DNA of 9,054 nt from Pseudomonadota bacterium (GTDB lineage: Bacteria; Pseudomonadota; Alphaproteobacteria; Acetobacterales; Acetobacteraceae). Positions 1 to 6,781 of the stretch are shown here, piece after piece (position 1 is the stretch's first letter; each line of letters begins with the position of its first letter). The notes beneath the pieces are model-generated. The model worked only from the letters and a program-made list of their open reading frames with translations. It did no database searches and was not told where the DNA came from. The DNA lies in contig JAKAZX010000147.1 of NCBI GenBank assembly GCA_021826485.1, positions 1 to 9,054 of the forward strand, in the 5' to 3' direction. Position numbers and translations under genes: made by a program.

Positions 1-1062
1 GCCGAGGAAGGCTTCGGGGGCGGAGAGCCAGACGAATTCCACCCCTTCCTCCTCCGCGTTCTTCACCTCGCGCATGGAGCCCGGCATGTTGGCGCGGTCG
101 CGGCGATAGAGGCATTTGACGCTGGCCGCCCCCTGGCGGACGGCGGTGCGCACGCAATCCATCGCGGTGTCGCCGCCGCCGATCACCACGACATGCTTGC
201 CCGCGGCGTCCAGCGTGCCGGACGCGAACGCCGCCACCGTCTCGCCCAGGCCCTGCCGGTTCGACGCGGTGAGGTAGTCGAGCGCGGGCACGATCCCCGG
301 CAGCCCGACGCCCGGGCCGCCGATGTCGCGCGCCTTATACACGCCGGTTGCGATCAGCAGCGCGTCATGCTGCGCGCGCAGCGCCGCCAGCGACACGCTG
401 CCGCCGATATCGGCGCCGAGGTGGAAGGCCACCCCCGCCTCCTCCAGCAGTTTCCAGCGCCTGAGGACGATGTGCTTTTCCAGCTTGAAGCCGGGGATGC
501 CGTACATCAGCAGGCCGCCGACGCGGTCGTAGCGGTCATAGACGTGCACGGCGTAGCCCAGCCGGCGCAACTGCTCGGCGGCGGCAAGCCCGGCCGGGCC
601 GGCGCCGATGATGCCGACCGACAGCCCGTTCTCCAGCCGCGGCGTGGCGGGCTTCACCCAGCCGCGCTCGAACGCGGCATCGGTGATGTAGCGCTCGACC
701 GCGCCGATGGTGACGCTGTCATAGCCGCGCTCGATCACGCAGTTGCCTTCGCACAGCCGGTCCTGCGGGCAGATGCGGCCGCAGATTTCGGGGAAGTTGT
801 TGGTGGCGGAGGCGATCTCGTACGCCTCCTCCAGCCGTCCCTCGGCGGTCAGCTTCAGCCAGTCGGGGATGTTGTTGTGCAGCGGGCAATGCACCTGACA
901 GAACGGCACGCCGCACTGGCTGCACCGGCTGGCCTGCGCGGCGGCGCGGGCCGGCTGGAAATGCTCATAGATCTCGCGGAAATCGCCACGGCGGGCGGCC
1001 GCGTCGCGCTTGTCCGGCGACTGCTGCGGCAGGCGGACGAATTGCAGCATGCGCTCGGCCAT
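1..1062 (-). CDS. gltD: Glutamate synthase (NADPH) small subunit, 3' end cut by window edge
   Basis: This is the beta subunit of glutamate synthase (GOGAT). It takes electrons from NADPH through FAD and Fe-S centres and passes them to the large subunit GltB, which makes two glutamates from glutamine and 2-oxoglutarate in the cytoplasm. The first 354 residues are visible; the family is about 480 long, so roughly the last quarter lies outside the window. Two cysteine clusters are seen, C47-x2-C50-x4-C55-x3-C59 and C94-x3-C98-x5-C104-x3-C108, the usual 4Fe-4S ligands. An FAD-binding GxGxxG (GAGPAGLAA) lies at about 153-161, and a second dinucleotide site (GGGDTAMDC) at about 241-249. The ATG start at 1062 is preceded by AAGGGGG at a usable distance. 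A TATCAT -10-like hexamer (minus strand, 1092-1097) lies about 30 nt upstream, without a clear -35. GltB is not in the window. GltD-like subunits of other oxidoreductases are a lesser alternative, but overall similarity to remembered Azospirillum GltD is high. Confidence 0.95.
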   Translation of the reverse strand, partial: MAERMLQFVRLPQQSPDKRDAAARRGDFREIYEHFQPARAAAQASRCSQCGVPFCQVHCPLHNNIPDWLKLTAEGRLEEAYEIASATNNFPEICGRICPQDRLCEGNCVIERGYDSVTIGAVERYITDAAFERGWVKPATPRLENGLSVGIIGAGPAGLAAAEQLRRLGYAVHVYDRYDRVGGLLMYGIPGFKLEKHIVLRRWKLLEEAGVAFHLGADIGGSVSLAALRAQHDALLIATGVYKARDIGGPGVGLPGIVPALDYLTASNRQGLGETVAAFASGTLDAAGKHVVVIGGGDTAMDCVRTAVRQGAASVKCLYRRDRANMPGSMREVKNAEEEGVEFVWLSAPEAFLG

Positions 1063-1209
1063 GACGGAACCCCCTTACCGGTCCGTCGCCGATGATAGGA
1101 CAGCAAGAATGCCATTGGCGAGCGGTTTATGGGCTATACGTCAGCAGTTCTGCCGTATTTTCCGCTCGAATCGGGCCGTTGCAGGCCAGCCATGTCGATC
1201 GATCCGCCA

Positions 1210-1223
1210 GAAACGTCCGTTTC
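1210..1223 (-). other. Small hairpin just after the SDR gene
   Basis: A perfect 5-bp inverted repeat (GAAAC/GTTTC, 4-nt loop) starts 7 nt beyond the stop codon of the NDUFA9-like gene. No T-run follows, so it is not a convincing intrinsic terminator. It may be a 3'-end stabilising hairpin or chance. The rest of the 168-nt gap before gltD (1063-1230) shows only weak promoter-like hexamers. Confidence 0.2.
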
Positions 1224-1230
1224 GGTCCTT

Positions 1231-2181
1231 TCAGGTGGCGTAGAGTTCACGATGCCCGCCGCCGGGGCGGAAGCGCGCCAGGTAATGCGGCACCACCAGA
1301 TCGACCGGCGTCGGCGTGATGCCCAGATCGCGCAGCCCCGGCGCGTCCGCCGCCACCACGTTGTCCTGCCCCAGCAACAGCAACTGGTCGCGCGTCAGCA
1401 GCTTGCCGGGCAGCCGCTCCAGCACCGCCGCCTGCAGCCGCGCCAGCCCCATCGGCACGTTGACCAGCGGGCGGTGGCGCATGGTCTGCTTCAGGATCCA
1501 GCCGAGCAGCTCGCGGAACGTGAACACCTGCGGGCCGCCCAGCTCATAGGTCCGGCCCGTCGCATCGCCCCGCGACAGCGCCGCCATCACCGCATCGGCC
1601 ACGTCGCCGACATAGACCGGTTGCAGCCGCGTCCCGCCCGCGATCACCGGCATGACCGGGGACATGGCGGCCAGCGCCGCGAAGCGGTTGAAGAACCCGT
1701 CCTCCGTCCCGAACACGATCGACGGGCGCAGGATCGTCGCCGCCGGGAAGGCCGCGCGCAGCGCCGCCTCCCCCTGGCCTTTGCTGCGGGCATACAGGCT
1801 GGGTGCGGCCGGGTCGGCCCCGATCGCCGAGACATGCACGACGCGCACGACCCCGGCCGCCGCCGCGGCGGCACCAATCTGGCCCGGCCCGTCGGCCTGC
1901 AACCGCTGGAAATCGCCGGCGCGCCGTTCCGCCAGGATGCCGACCAGATTGACCACCAGGTCGGCGCCGGCCACCGCCCGCTCGATCGTCGCGCGGTCGG
2001 CAAGCGTGGTATGGAGCGGCACGATCTGCCCGACCGCCCCCATCGGGCACAGCGTGCGGGCGCGCTCGGTGTCGCGCACCGCGACGCGCACCACATGGCC
2101 GGCCCGCGCCAGCCGCTGCACCACGTAGCGGCCGATGAAGCCCGAACCGCCGAACACCGTCGCCACGCTGCGCGTCGCCAT
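1231..2181 (-). CDS. NDUFA9-like NAD(P)-binding SDR-family protein
   Basis: This is a 316-residue atypical/extended short-chain dehydrogenase of the group annotated as complex I NDUFA9 subunit family, related to NAD-dependent epimerases. An N-terminal Rossmann fold is marked by GGSGFIGR at 11-18. It is followed by a VVNLVGI strand near 77-83, a YARSK (YxxxK) motif at 130-134, and an LRPSIVFG segment at 151-158 typical of this group. The C-terminal half (about 180-316) is the variable substrate/cofactor domain. In mitochondria and alphaproteobacteria, relatives bind NAD(P)H as an accessory part of complex I or act on sugar nucleotides or quinone-related substrates; the substrate here cannot be told. 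The ATG at 2181 has AGGAG 7 nt upstream and a TTGAGG-N17-TATCAA promoter. The gene lies 168 nt upstream of gltD on the same strand, so cotranscription is possible. The fold is certain; the complex I role is inference. Confidence 0.88.
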   Translation of the reverse strand: MATRSVATVFGGSGFIGRYVVQRLARAGHVVRVAVRDTERARTLCPMGAVGQIVPLHTTLADRATIERAVAGADLVVNLVGILAERRAGDFQRLQADGPGQIGAAAAAAGVVRVVHVSAIGADPAAPSLYARSKGQGEAALRAAFPAATILRPSIVFGTEDGFFNRFAALAAMSPVMPVIAGGTRLQPVYVGDVADAVMAALSRGDATGRTYELGGPQVFTFRELLGWILKQTMRHRPLVNVPMGLARLQAAVLERLPGKLLTRDQLLLLGQDNVVAADAPGLRDLGITPTPVDLVVPHYLARFRPGGGHRELYAT

Positions 2182-2208
2182 AAATCCGCTCCTGCCAGGA
2201 TCGGCGCC

Positions 2209-2237
2209 TTGATATGCGCCCCACCGGCCGCCCTCAA
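2209..2237 (-). promoter_or_regulatory. Likely promoter of the NDUFA9-like gene
   Basis: Read on the minus strand, TTGAGG (2237-2232) and TATCAA (2214-2209) are separated by exactly 17 nt, each matching 4 of 6 sigma-70 consensus bases. The -10 lies 27 nt before the ATG at 2181, leaving room for a short leader with the AGGAG ribosome site. The -35 is 6 nt from the -35 of the divergent tRNA promoter. Predicted from sequence only. Confidence 0.5.
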
Positions 2238-2243
2238 GGCCAG

Positions 2244-2272
2244 TTGACGGCGCCGCGGCCCATCGCTACATC
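2244..2272 (+). promoter_or_regulatory. Likely promoter of tRNA-Leu (and possibly rnd)
   Basis: TTGACG (2244-2249, 5 of 6 consensus) and TACATC (2267-2272, weaker) are separated by 17 nt. Transcription would begin near 2279, giving a leader of about 16 nt before the mature tRNA 5' end at 2295, a normal distance for a tRNA gene. No terminator separates the tRNA from the RNase D gene, so this promoter may also drive rnd. Confidence 0.5.
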
Positions 2273-2294
2273 GCCGGCCTCCGCTCGGCCCCCT

Positions 2295-2381
2295 GCCCAG
2301 GTGGCGGAATTGGTAGACGCGCAGGTTTCAGGTACCTGTGGCCGCGAGGTCGTGGAAGTTCGAGTCTTCTCCTGGGCACCA
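2295..2381 (+). tRNA. tRNA-Leu (anticodon CAG), CCA encoded
   Basis: This is a complete class II tRNA of 87 nt including the encoded CCA (2379-2381). The acceptor stem GCCCAGG (2295-2301) pairs with CCTGGGC (2371-2377), and the discriminator base is A. The D-arm contains the leucine-type GGCGGAATTGGTAGACGC. Anticodon stem CAGGT/ACCTG closes the 7-nt loop TTCAGGT, with anticodon CAG at 2329-2331. A long variable arm follows (GGCC..GGTC), then the T-arm GGAAG-TTCGAGT-CTTCT. It decodes CUG, which is the dominant leucine codon in such GC-rich genomes. The RNase D gene starts 13 nt downstream. Confidence 0.97.
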
Positions 2382-2394
2382 ACCGACAAGCAGC

Positions 2395-3051
2395 ATGGCC
2401 GAGATCACCCAGTTCATCCCCGGCGGCACGGTGCACCTGCACCGCCATGACCTGCCGGACAGCCTGTCGCTCGGCCCGGTGGTCGCGGTGGATACCGAGA
2501 CGATGGGGCTGGACCCGCGGCGCGACCGTCTGTGCCTGGTGCAGCTTTCCGCCGGCGACGGCAGCGCGCATCTGGTGCAGATCGTGCCCCCCGCCCTCGG
2601 CGGCCGCGGCGCCGACTGCCCGAATCTGAAGGCGCTGCTGGCCGATCCGGCGACGCTGAAGCTGTTCCACTTCGCGCGCTTCGATGTGGCGATGCTGTAT
2701 CACGGGCTCGGCGTCACCACCGCGCCGCTCCGCTGCACCAAGATCGCGGCGAAGCTGACCCGCACCTTCACCGACCGCCACGGCCTGCGCGACCTGTGCC
2801 GCGAACTGCTGGGCGTGGAGATTTCCAAGCAGCAGCAGACCTCCGACTGGGGGGCGGCCGAGCTGTCCGCCGAGCAGCTCGCCTATGCCGCCTCCGACGT
2901 GCTGCACCTGCACGCGCTGTGGGCGCGGCTGGAGGCGCTGCTGGAGCGGGAAGGCCGGCGGGAGCTGGCGCTGGCCTGCTTCGACTTCCTGCCGACGCGA
3001 GCCATGCTCGATCTGCTGGGCTGGGATCAGCCGGACCTGTTCGCCCATTGA
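2395..3051 (+). CDS. rnd: Ribonuclease D, short DEDDy-only form
   Basis: This is a 218-residue 3'-5' exoribonuclease of the DEDDy family, which trims 3' ends of tRNA precursors and other small structured RNAs using two divalent metals. Exo I is the DTET motif with D33 and E35. Exo II lies in the segment FHFARFDVAM with D97. Exo III is YAASD with Y164 and D168. E. coli RNase D is about 375 residues with C-terminal HRDC domains; those are absent here, as in the short alphaproteobacterial proteins. The ATG at 2395 was chosen because longer in-frame starts (for example 2338) lie inside the tRNA gene. It lies 13 nt after the tRNA CCA end and has no good Shine-Dalgarno sequence. With no room for a separate promoter, it is probably cotranscribed with the tRNA and released by tRNA 3' processing. 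Confidence 0.92.
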   Translation: MAEITQFIPGGTVHLHRHDLPDSLSLGPVVAVDTETMGLDPRRDRLCLVQLSAGDGSAHLVQIVPPALGGRGADCPNLKALLADPATLKLFHFARFDVAMLYHGLGVTTAPLRCTKIAAKLTRTFTDRHGLRDLCRELLGVEISKQQQTSDWGAAELSAEQLAYAASDVLHLHALWARLEALLEREGRRELALACFDFLPTRAMLDLLGWDQPDLFAH

Positions 3052-3098
3052 CCCGGCCGCCCAGGCTGCCGAACTGTCCGGGCGGCGCCTGAAAAACT

Positions 3099-3145
3099 TT
3101 GACATAATCCTCACGATTGACCGGCTCGACCCCCTTCCTTAAGGC
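3099..3145 (+). promoter_or_regulatory. Possible promoter region of kdsD-lptCAB
   Basis: The 133-nt gap between rnd and kdsD holds an AT-richer patch with a perfect TTGACA (3099-3104). A second TTGACC (3117-3122) follows with 18-nt periodicity. No good TATAAT-like partner is seen; the best is TAAGGC at 3140-3145, 17 nt after the second -35. Some alphaproteobacterial promoters tolerate poor -10 boxes, so this may drive the LPS operon independently of rnd, but support is weak. Upstream, GCCGCCC (3056-3062) and GGGCGGC (3080-3086) could form a hairpin without a T-run. Confidence 0.35.
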
Positions 3146-3184
3146 TCGGCCAGTCCCCGACCGATCCGGAGCCCGACCGCACGC

Positions 3185-4168
3185 ATGACTGCCGCCGTCG
3201 CCAGCCTGGACGCGGACCTCGACACCGCGCGCGATGTCCTCGCGACCGAAGCGGCGGGGCTGCGTGCGCTGGCGGCCTCGCTGGACGAGGCGTTCACGCG
3301 CGCCGTCGCGTTGCTGGCCGGCGCGGCGGGGCGCGTCGTGGTCACCGGCATGGGCAAGTCCGGCCATGTCGCGCGCAAGCTGGCCGCCACCCTCGCCTCC
3401 ACCGGCACGCCGGCGCTGTTCGTCCACCCGGCGGAGGCGTCGCACGGCGATCTCGGCATGATCGTGCCGGGGGACGTGGTGCTGGCGCTGTCCAATTCCG
3501 GGGAAACCGCGGAACTCGCAGACCTGATCGAGCATGCGCGCCGCTTCGGCCTGAAACTCATCGCCATCACCGGGCGCGCCGGCAGCACGCTCGCCGCCGC
3601 GGCGGACGCGGTGCTGCTGCTGCCGCCGGCGCGGGAGGCGTGCCCGCTCGGCCTCGCCCCCACCACCAGCACGACCATGCAGCTCGCGCTCGGCGATGCG
3701 CTGGCGGTGGCGCTGCTGACGCGGCGCGGCTTCGGCCGCGCCGATTTCCGGCGCATCCATCCGGGCGGCCGGCTCGGCGCGCGGCTGCGGCGCGTGCGCG
3801 ACCTGATGCATGGCGATGACGCGATGCCCCTGGCGCCGCCCGACCTGCCGATGGATGCCGCGCTGCTGCGCATGACGGAACGGCGCTTCGGCTGCCTCGG
3901 CATCGTCGATGCGGCGGGGCGGCTCATCGGCATCGTCACCGACGGCGATCTGCGCCGCGCGATGGGGCCGGACCTGCTGGCCCGCCGGGTCGGCGAGATC
4001 ATGACGCACGCGCCGCGCACCATCGCGCCGGAGGCGCTGGCCGCCGACGCGCTGCGGGCGATGAACCAGGGCGCGCACCCGATCACCACGCTGTTCGTGG
4101 TGGATGCCGGCGGCATCCCGCGCGGCATCCTGCACGTCCACGACCTGCTGCGCGCGGGGGTGGCATGA
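3185..4168 (+). CDS. kdsD: D-arabinose 5-phosphate isomerase (SIS + tandem CBS)
   Basis: This cytoplasmic enzyme converts D-ribulose 5-phosphate to D-arabinose 5-phosphate, the first step toward Kdo, the sugar linking lipid A to the LPS core. At 327 residues it matches the E. coli KdsD/KpsF/GutQ family length (about 328). The SIS domain spans about 48-180, with GMGKSG (55-60), SNSGET (103-108) and EASHGD (84-89) loops. Lys58, Glu110, His88 and His192 correspond to the family's catalytic residues. Two CBS domains follow at about 205-262 and 268-325; these are thought to be regulatory. The ATG at 3185 has a GGAG 13 nt upstream, a rather weak site. Its stop overlaps the lptC start by 4 nt. Unlike in E. 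coli, no kdsC (Kdo-8-phosphate phosphatase) lies between kdsD and lptC. Confidence 0.95.
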   Translation: MTAAVASLDADLDTARDVLATEAAGLRALAASLDEAFTRAVALLAGAAGRVVVTGMGKSGHVARKLAATLASTGTPALFVHPAEASHGDLGMIVPGDVVLALSNSGETAELADLIEHARRFGLKLIAITGRAGSTLAAAADAVLLLPPAREACPLGLAPTTSTTMQLALGDALAVALLTRRGFGRADFRRIHPGGRLGARLRRVRDLMHGDDAMPLAPPDLPMDAALLRMTERRFGCLGIVDAAGRLIGIVTDGDLRRAMGPDLLARRVGEIMTHAPRTIAPEALAADALRAMNQGAHPITTLFVVDAGGIPRGILHVHDLLRAGVA

Positions 4169-4836
4169 GCGGCAGCGCCAAACTGCTGCGGGAGCCGGCA
4201 CAGGGCGCTGCCCTGCCACGGCCGGCGCACCCGCGCGGCATCAACCCGCGGCTGGCGCGGCGGCGCTGGGGCGTGGGCATCGCCAAGCGGCTGCTGCCGG
4301 TCGCCGCGCTGGCGCTGCTCGCCTCGATCGCGCTGTGGCCGGAATTCGCGCGCGAGACCAGCCGCGCCCGCCTCGCCTACCGCCGCGACGCGGTGGCGGC
4401 ACAGAGCGGGATGATGACGCAGGCGAGCTATCACGGCGTCGATGAACGCGGCCGGCCCTACACCATGACCGCGGCGCAGGCGCACCAGATCTCCCCCGAG
4501 CGCGTCAACCTGACCGAGCCGAAGGGCGACGTGACGCTGGAATCGGGCAACTGGCTGATGGTGCAGTCGCATCGCGGCGTCTATCTCCAGCATCTCGACG
4601 ATCTCGACCTGTCGCATGACGTGCTGATCTACCGCGACGACGGCACCACCATCGCGACCGAGGCGGCGACCGTCGATCTGAAGGCGGGCGCCGCGGCCGG
4701 TGCCGACATGGTGCATGCCGAAGGCCCGTTCGGCTCGCTGGACGCCCAGGGCTTCGCGCTGACCGACAAGGGATCGGCCATCCAGTTCTTCGGCCCCGGC
4801 CGACTGGTGCTGAACAGCGCGCGTCACAGCCCATGA
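4165..4836 (+). CDS. lptC: LPS export protein LptC
   Basis: LptC is a bitopic inner-membrane protein that receives LPS from the LptB2FG transporter and passes it to LptA across the periplasm. This 223-residue protein has a cytoplasmic N-terminus of about 40 residues rich in Pro and Arg. A single transmembrane helix follows at about 43-59 (LLPVAALALLASIALW). The periplasmic beta-jellyroll domain (about 80-220) contains an ASYHGVDERGRPYTMTA strand pair and a C-terminal GSAIQFFGPGRLVLN strand, as in the LptC/YrbK family. E. coli LptC is about 191 residues; the extra length is mainly the N-terminal tail. The ATG overlaps the kdsD stop as ATGA, and a G-rich stretch just upstream (GGGGGTGGC) may serve as the ribosome site. 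The next gene also starts by a 4-nt overlap. Sequence identity in this family is low, so the call rests on architecture and position between kdsD and lptA. Confidence 0.9.
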   Translation: MSGSAKLLREPAQGAALPRPAHPRGINPRLARRRWGVGIAKRLLPVAALALLASIALWPEFARETSRARLAYRRDAVAAQSGMMTQASYHGVDERGRPYTMTAAQAHQISPERVNLTEPKGDVTLESGNWLMVQSHRGVYLQHLDDLDLSHDVLIYRDDGTTIATEAATVDLKAGAAAGADMVHAEGPFGSLDAQGFALTDKGSAIQFFGPGRLVLNSARHSP

Positions 4837-5846
4837 ACGCCCGGCTGCCGGCGCTTGCGCTGGCCGCGCTGCTGCCCTGCGCCGCGGCGGCGCAGCCGAT
4901 CGACATGTCCTCCGGCGGGCCGGTGGAGGTGACCGCGCGCGGCCAGTTCGAATGGCGCCAGGACGACCAGGAAGTGATCGCGACCGTCGATTGCCGGGCG
5001 GTGCGCGGCGACGTGACGGTGCTGGCCGACCGCATGGTCGCGCATTACCGCAAGAAGGGCACCGGCCCCGGCGGCGCCGCGGGCCTCGCCACCCCCGCCC
5101 CGGCGCCCGGGCAGAAGCCGGCCGACGCCGCCACCGACGCCGAGAACGGCGGCAACGAGGTGTATCGCCTGGATGCCGAGGGCCATGTCCGCATCCTCAC
5201 CCCGACCGACGATGCGGTGGGCGACAAGGCGGTCTATGACATCGACCAGGCGGTGCTGGTGATGACCGGGCGGCATCTGCGCCTGACCACGCCGCAGGAC
5301 GTGATGACGGCGCGCGACAGCCTGGAATACTGGTCGCAACTGCATATGGCGGTCGGCCGCGGCGATGCCGTGGTGGTGACGGATGACGGCCGCCGCCTCG
5401 CCGCCGATACGCTGGTCGCCTACACCACCCCGCCGGACGAGGCGAAGGCCGCCGGCCCGACGCCGGCCGTCGTCCAGCCCGCCGTGCCGGGCAAGCCGCA
5501 GGACCCGCTGCTCGCCGCCTCCGGCAAGCTCAAGCGGGTCGAGGCGTTCGGCAACGTGGAGGTGCGCACGCAGGTCGATACCGTACGCGGCGACCGCGGC
5601 GTCTATGTGCCGGCGACCGGCATCGCCCGCGTGCTCGGCCATGTCCGCGTGACGCATGGCGACAATCAGATCAACGGACCCGCCGCCGACGTGAACATGC
5701 AGACCGGCATCGCCCATATCATCAGCGCCCCCGGCCAGCGCGTGGAGGGGCTGATCATGCCCAATGCCGGCCAGCCGGCGCCCGCCCCCACCCCCGGCGC
5801 ACCGGCCGCGCCGGCCCCGGCCGCCACGCCGAAGGCCGCGCCATGA
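4833..5846 (+). CDS. lptA: LPS transport periplasmic protein LptA, enlarged
   Basis: LptA (OstA-type fold) forms the periplasmic bridge that carries LPS from LptC to LptD at the outer membrane. This protein is 337 residues long, against about 185 in E. coli. A signal peptide is clear at residues 1-20 (hydrophobic LALAALLPCAAAA, with likely cleavage before Gln21). An OstA-like segment at about 29-72 includes VEVTARGQFEW and LADRMVAHY. A second segment, about 108-198, ends in LAADTLVAYT. A third runs about 233-308, with VEAFGNVEVRT, GDNQINGP and AADVNMQTG. These are separated by Pro/Ala/Gly-rich linkers at about 76-106 and 200-230, and the C-terminal tail (312-337) is nearly all Pro, Ala, Gly and Thr. 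The start ATGA overlaps the lptC stop, and the stop overlaps lptB. Related alphaproteobacterial LptA proteins are also long, but the linkers look unusual. Confidence 0.9.
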   Translation: MNARLPALALAALLPCAAAAQPIDMSSGGPVEVTARGQFEWRQDDQEVIATVDCRAVRGDVTVLADRMVAHYRKKGTGPGGAAGLATPAPAPGQKPADAATDAENGGNEVYRLDAEGHVRILTPTDDAVGDKAVYDIDQAVLVMTGRHLRLTTPQDVMTARDSLEYWSQLHMAVGRGDAVVVTDDGRRLAADTLVAYTTPPDEAKAAGPTPAVVQPAVPGKPQDPLLAASGKLKRVEAFGNVEVRTQVDTVRGDRGVYVPATGIARVLGHVRVTHGDNQINGPAADVNMQTGIAHIISAPGQRVEGLIMPNAGQPAPAPTPGAPAAPAPAATPKAAP

Positions 5847-6649
5847 CCGGGCTGCGCGTGGTGAAGGGCGGCGCGCCGGTCGCCGCCTTCGGCGCCACCC
5901 CGGGCGCCGGCCCGGTCACCGGGCCCGGCAGCGGCCTGTCGGCCAACGGCGTCGGCAAGGTCTACAAGAAGCGGCCGGTGGTGCGGAACGTCTCGATCGC
6001 GGTGCGGCGCGGCGAGGCGGTCGGGCTGCTCGGACCGAACGGCGCCGGCAAGACCACCACCTTCTATATGATCGTCGGGCTGGTGCGGCCCGACACCGGC
6101 GCGATCCGGCTGGACGGCACCGACATCACCGGCCTGCCGATGTACCGCCGCGCCCGCCTCGGCATCGGCTACCTGCCGCAGGAGGCGAGCATCTTCCGCG
6201 GCCTGAACGTCGAGCAGAACGTGATGGCGGCGCTGGAAGTGGTGGAGTTCGACCGCGACCGGCGCGAACAGATGGCCGACGAGCTGCTGGCCGAGTTCGG
6301 CATCGGCCATCTGCGCCGCACCCCCTCCCTCGCGCTGTCGGGCGGCGAGCGGCGGCGGCTGGAGATCGCCCGCGCGCTGGCCACCCAGCCGAGTTACATC
6401 CTGCTCGACGAGCCGCTGGCCGGCATCGACCCGATCGCGGTGGGCGAAATCCGCGACCTGGTGTCCCACCTGAAGGACCGCGGCATCGGCGTGCTGATCA
6501 CCGACCACAATGTCCGCGAGACGCTGGAGATCATCGACCGCGCCTACATCATGCATGATGGCCAGGTGCTGATGGAAGGCCGGCCGCAGGAAGTGGTGGC
6601 CCACGAAGGCGTGCGCCGCGTGTATCTGGGGGAGCGGTTCAGCCTGTAG
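5843..6649 (+). CDS. lptB: LPS export ABC transporter ATP-binding protein LptB
   Basis: LptB is the cytoplasmic ATPase of the LptB2FGC complex; ATP hydrolysis drives LPS extraction from the inner membrane. In this 268-residue protein the Walker A motif GPNGAGKTT is at 64-72 and the Q-loop Gln113 lies in YLPQEAS. The signature LSGGE is at 165-169, followed by RRRLEIARA. Walker B YILLDEP is at 185-191 with catalytic Glu190, and the switch histidine is His222 in ITDHNVRET. The YLPQEASIFRGL segment and the C-terminal GERFSL are characteristic of LptB rather than of the branched-chain amino acid transporter ATPase LivG. A Gly/Pro/Ala-rich N-terminal extension of about 30 residues precedes the ABC fold. 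E. coli LptB is 241 residues. The ATG overlaps the lptA stop by 4 nt. In many proteobacteria rpoN follows lptB; here it does not. Confidence 0.96.
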   Translation: MTGLRVVKGGAPVAAFGATPGAGPVTGPGSGLSANGVGKVYKKRPVVRNVSIAVRRGEAVGLLGPNGAGKTTTFYMIVGLVRPDTGAIRLDGTDITGLPMYRRARLGIGYLPQEASIFRGLNVEQNVMAALEVVEFDRDRREQMADELLAEFGIGHLRRTPSLALSGGERRRLEIARALATQPSYILLDEPLAGIDPIAVGEIRDLVSHLKDRGIGVLITDHNVRETLEIIDRAYIMHDGQVLMEGRPQEVVAHEGVRRVYLGERFSL

Positions 6650-6736
6650 GCGATCGCGCTGCCCGCCTCGCCGGCCGCCGCCGACCCATTCTACAGCCGA
6701 CTCGAAATATTACGCATCCGGCTTCAAATACCCCCT

Positions 6737-6781
6737 CGCAAACGTTTTGCGTTCGGTGTAATACACGTGCATGAGACATGC
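6737..6781 (+). promoter_or_regulatory. Promoter/operator-like region before the EAL gene
   Basis: This AT-richer patch contains a palindrome CGCAAA-CGT-TTTGCG (6737-6751, perfect 6-bp arms) and a good -10-like TGTAAT (6757-6762, 5 of 6 consensus). CACGTG follows at 6764-6769, then an inverted repeat GCATG-AGA-CATGC (6769-6781) immediately before a GGAGG ribosome site. No -35 fits at 16-18 nt; the palindrome occupies that place, as expected for a regulator-binding site. Predicted transcription would start near 6769, so the last repeat would form a 5'-end hairpin in the mRNA. This is inference from sequence only. Confidence 0.4.

Noticed and set aside
1129..2247. A 372-residue plus-strand open frame opposite the NDUFA9-like gene
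   Set aside because: Arg/His/Gln/Ala-rich shadow. The minus-strand gene has a clear Rossmann motif, ribosome site and promoter.
2338..2394. An upstream ATG extending RNase D by 19 residues
   Set aside because: It lies inside the tRNA-Leu gene; the added residues would be encoded by the tRNA itself and match nothing in the family.
2768..4219. A 483-residue minus-strand open frame opposite rnd and kdsD
   Set aside because: Composition is that of a reverse-strand shadow, and it spans two unrelated plus-strand genes and their intergenic gap.
3139..4827. A 562-residue minus-strand open frame opposite kdsD and lptC
   Set aside because: Arg/Ala/Ser-rich low-complexity translation with no recognisable motif. 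It is a GC-rich shadow of two clearly identified genes.
6644..6696. CTGTAG...CTACAG inverted repeat spanning the lptB stop codon, considered as a terminator
   Set aside because: The arms are only 6 bp with a 41-nt loop and no T-run, so it is not a credible intrinsic terminator.
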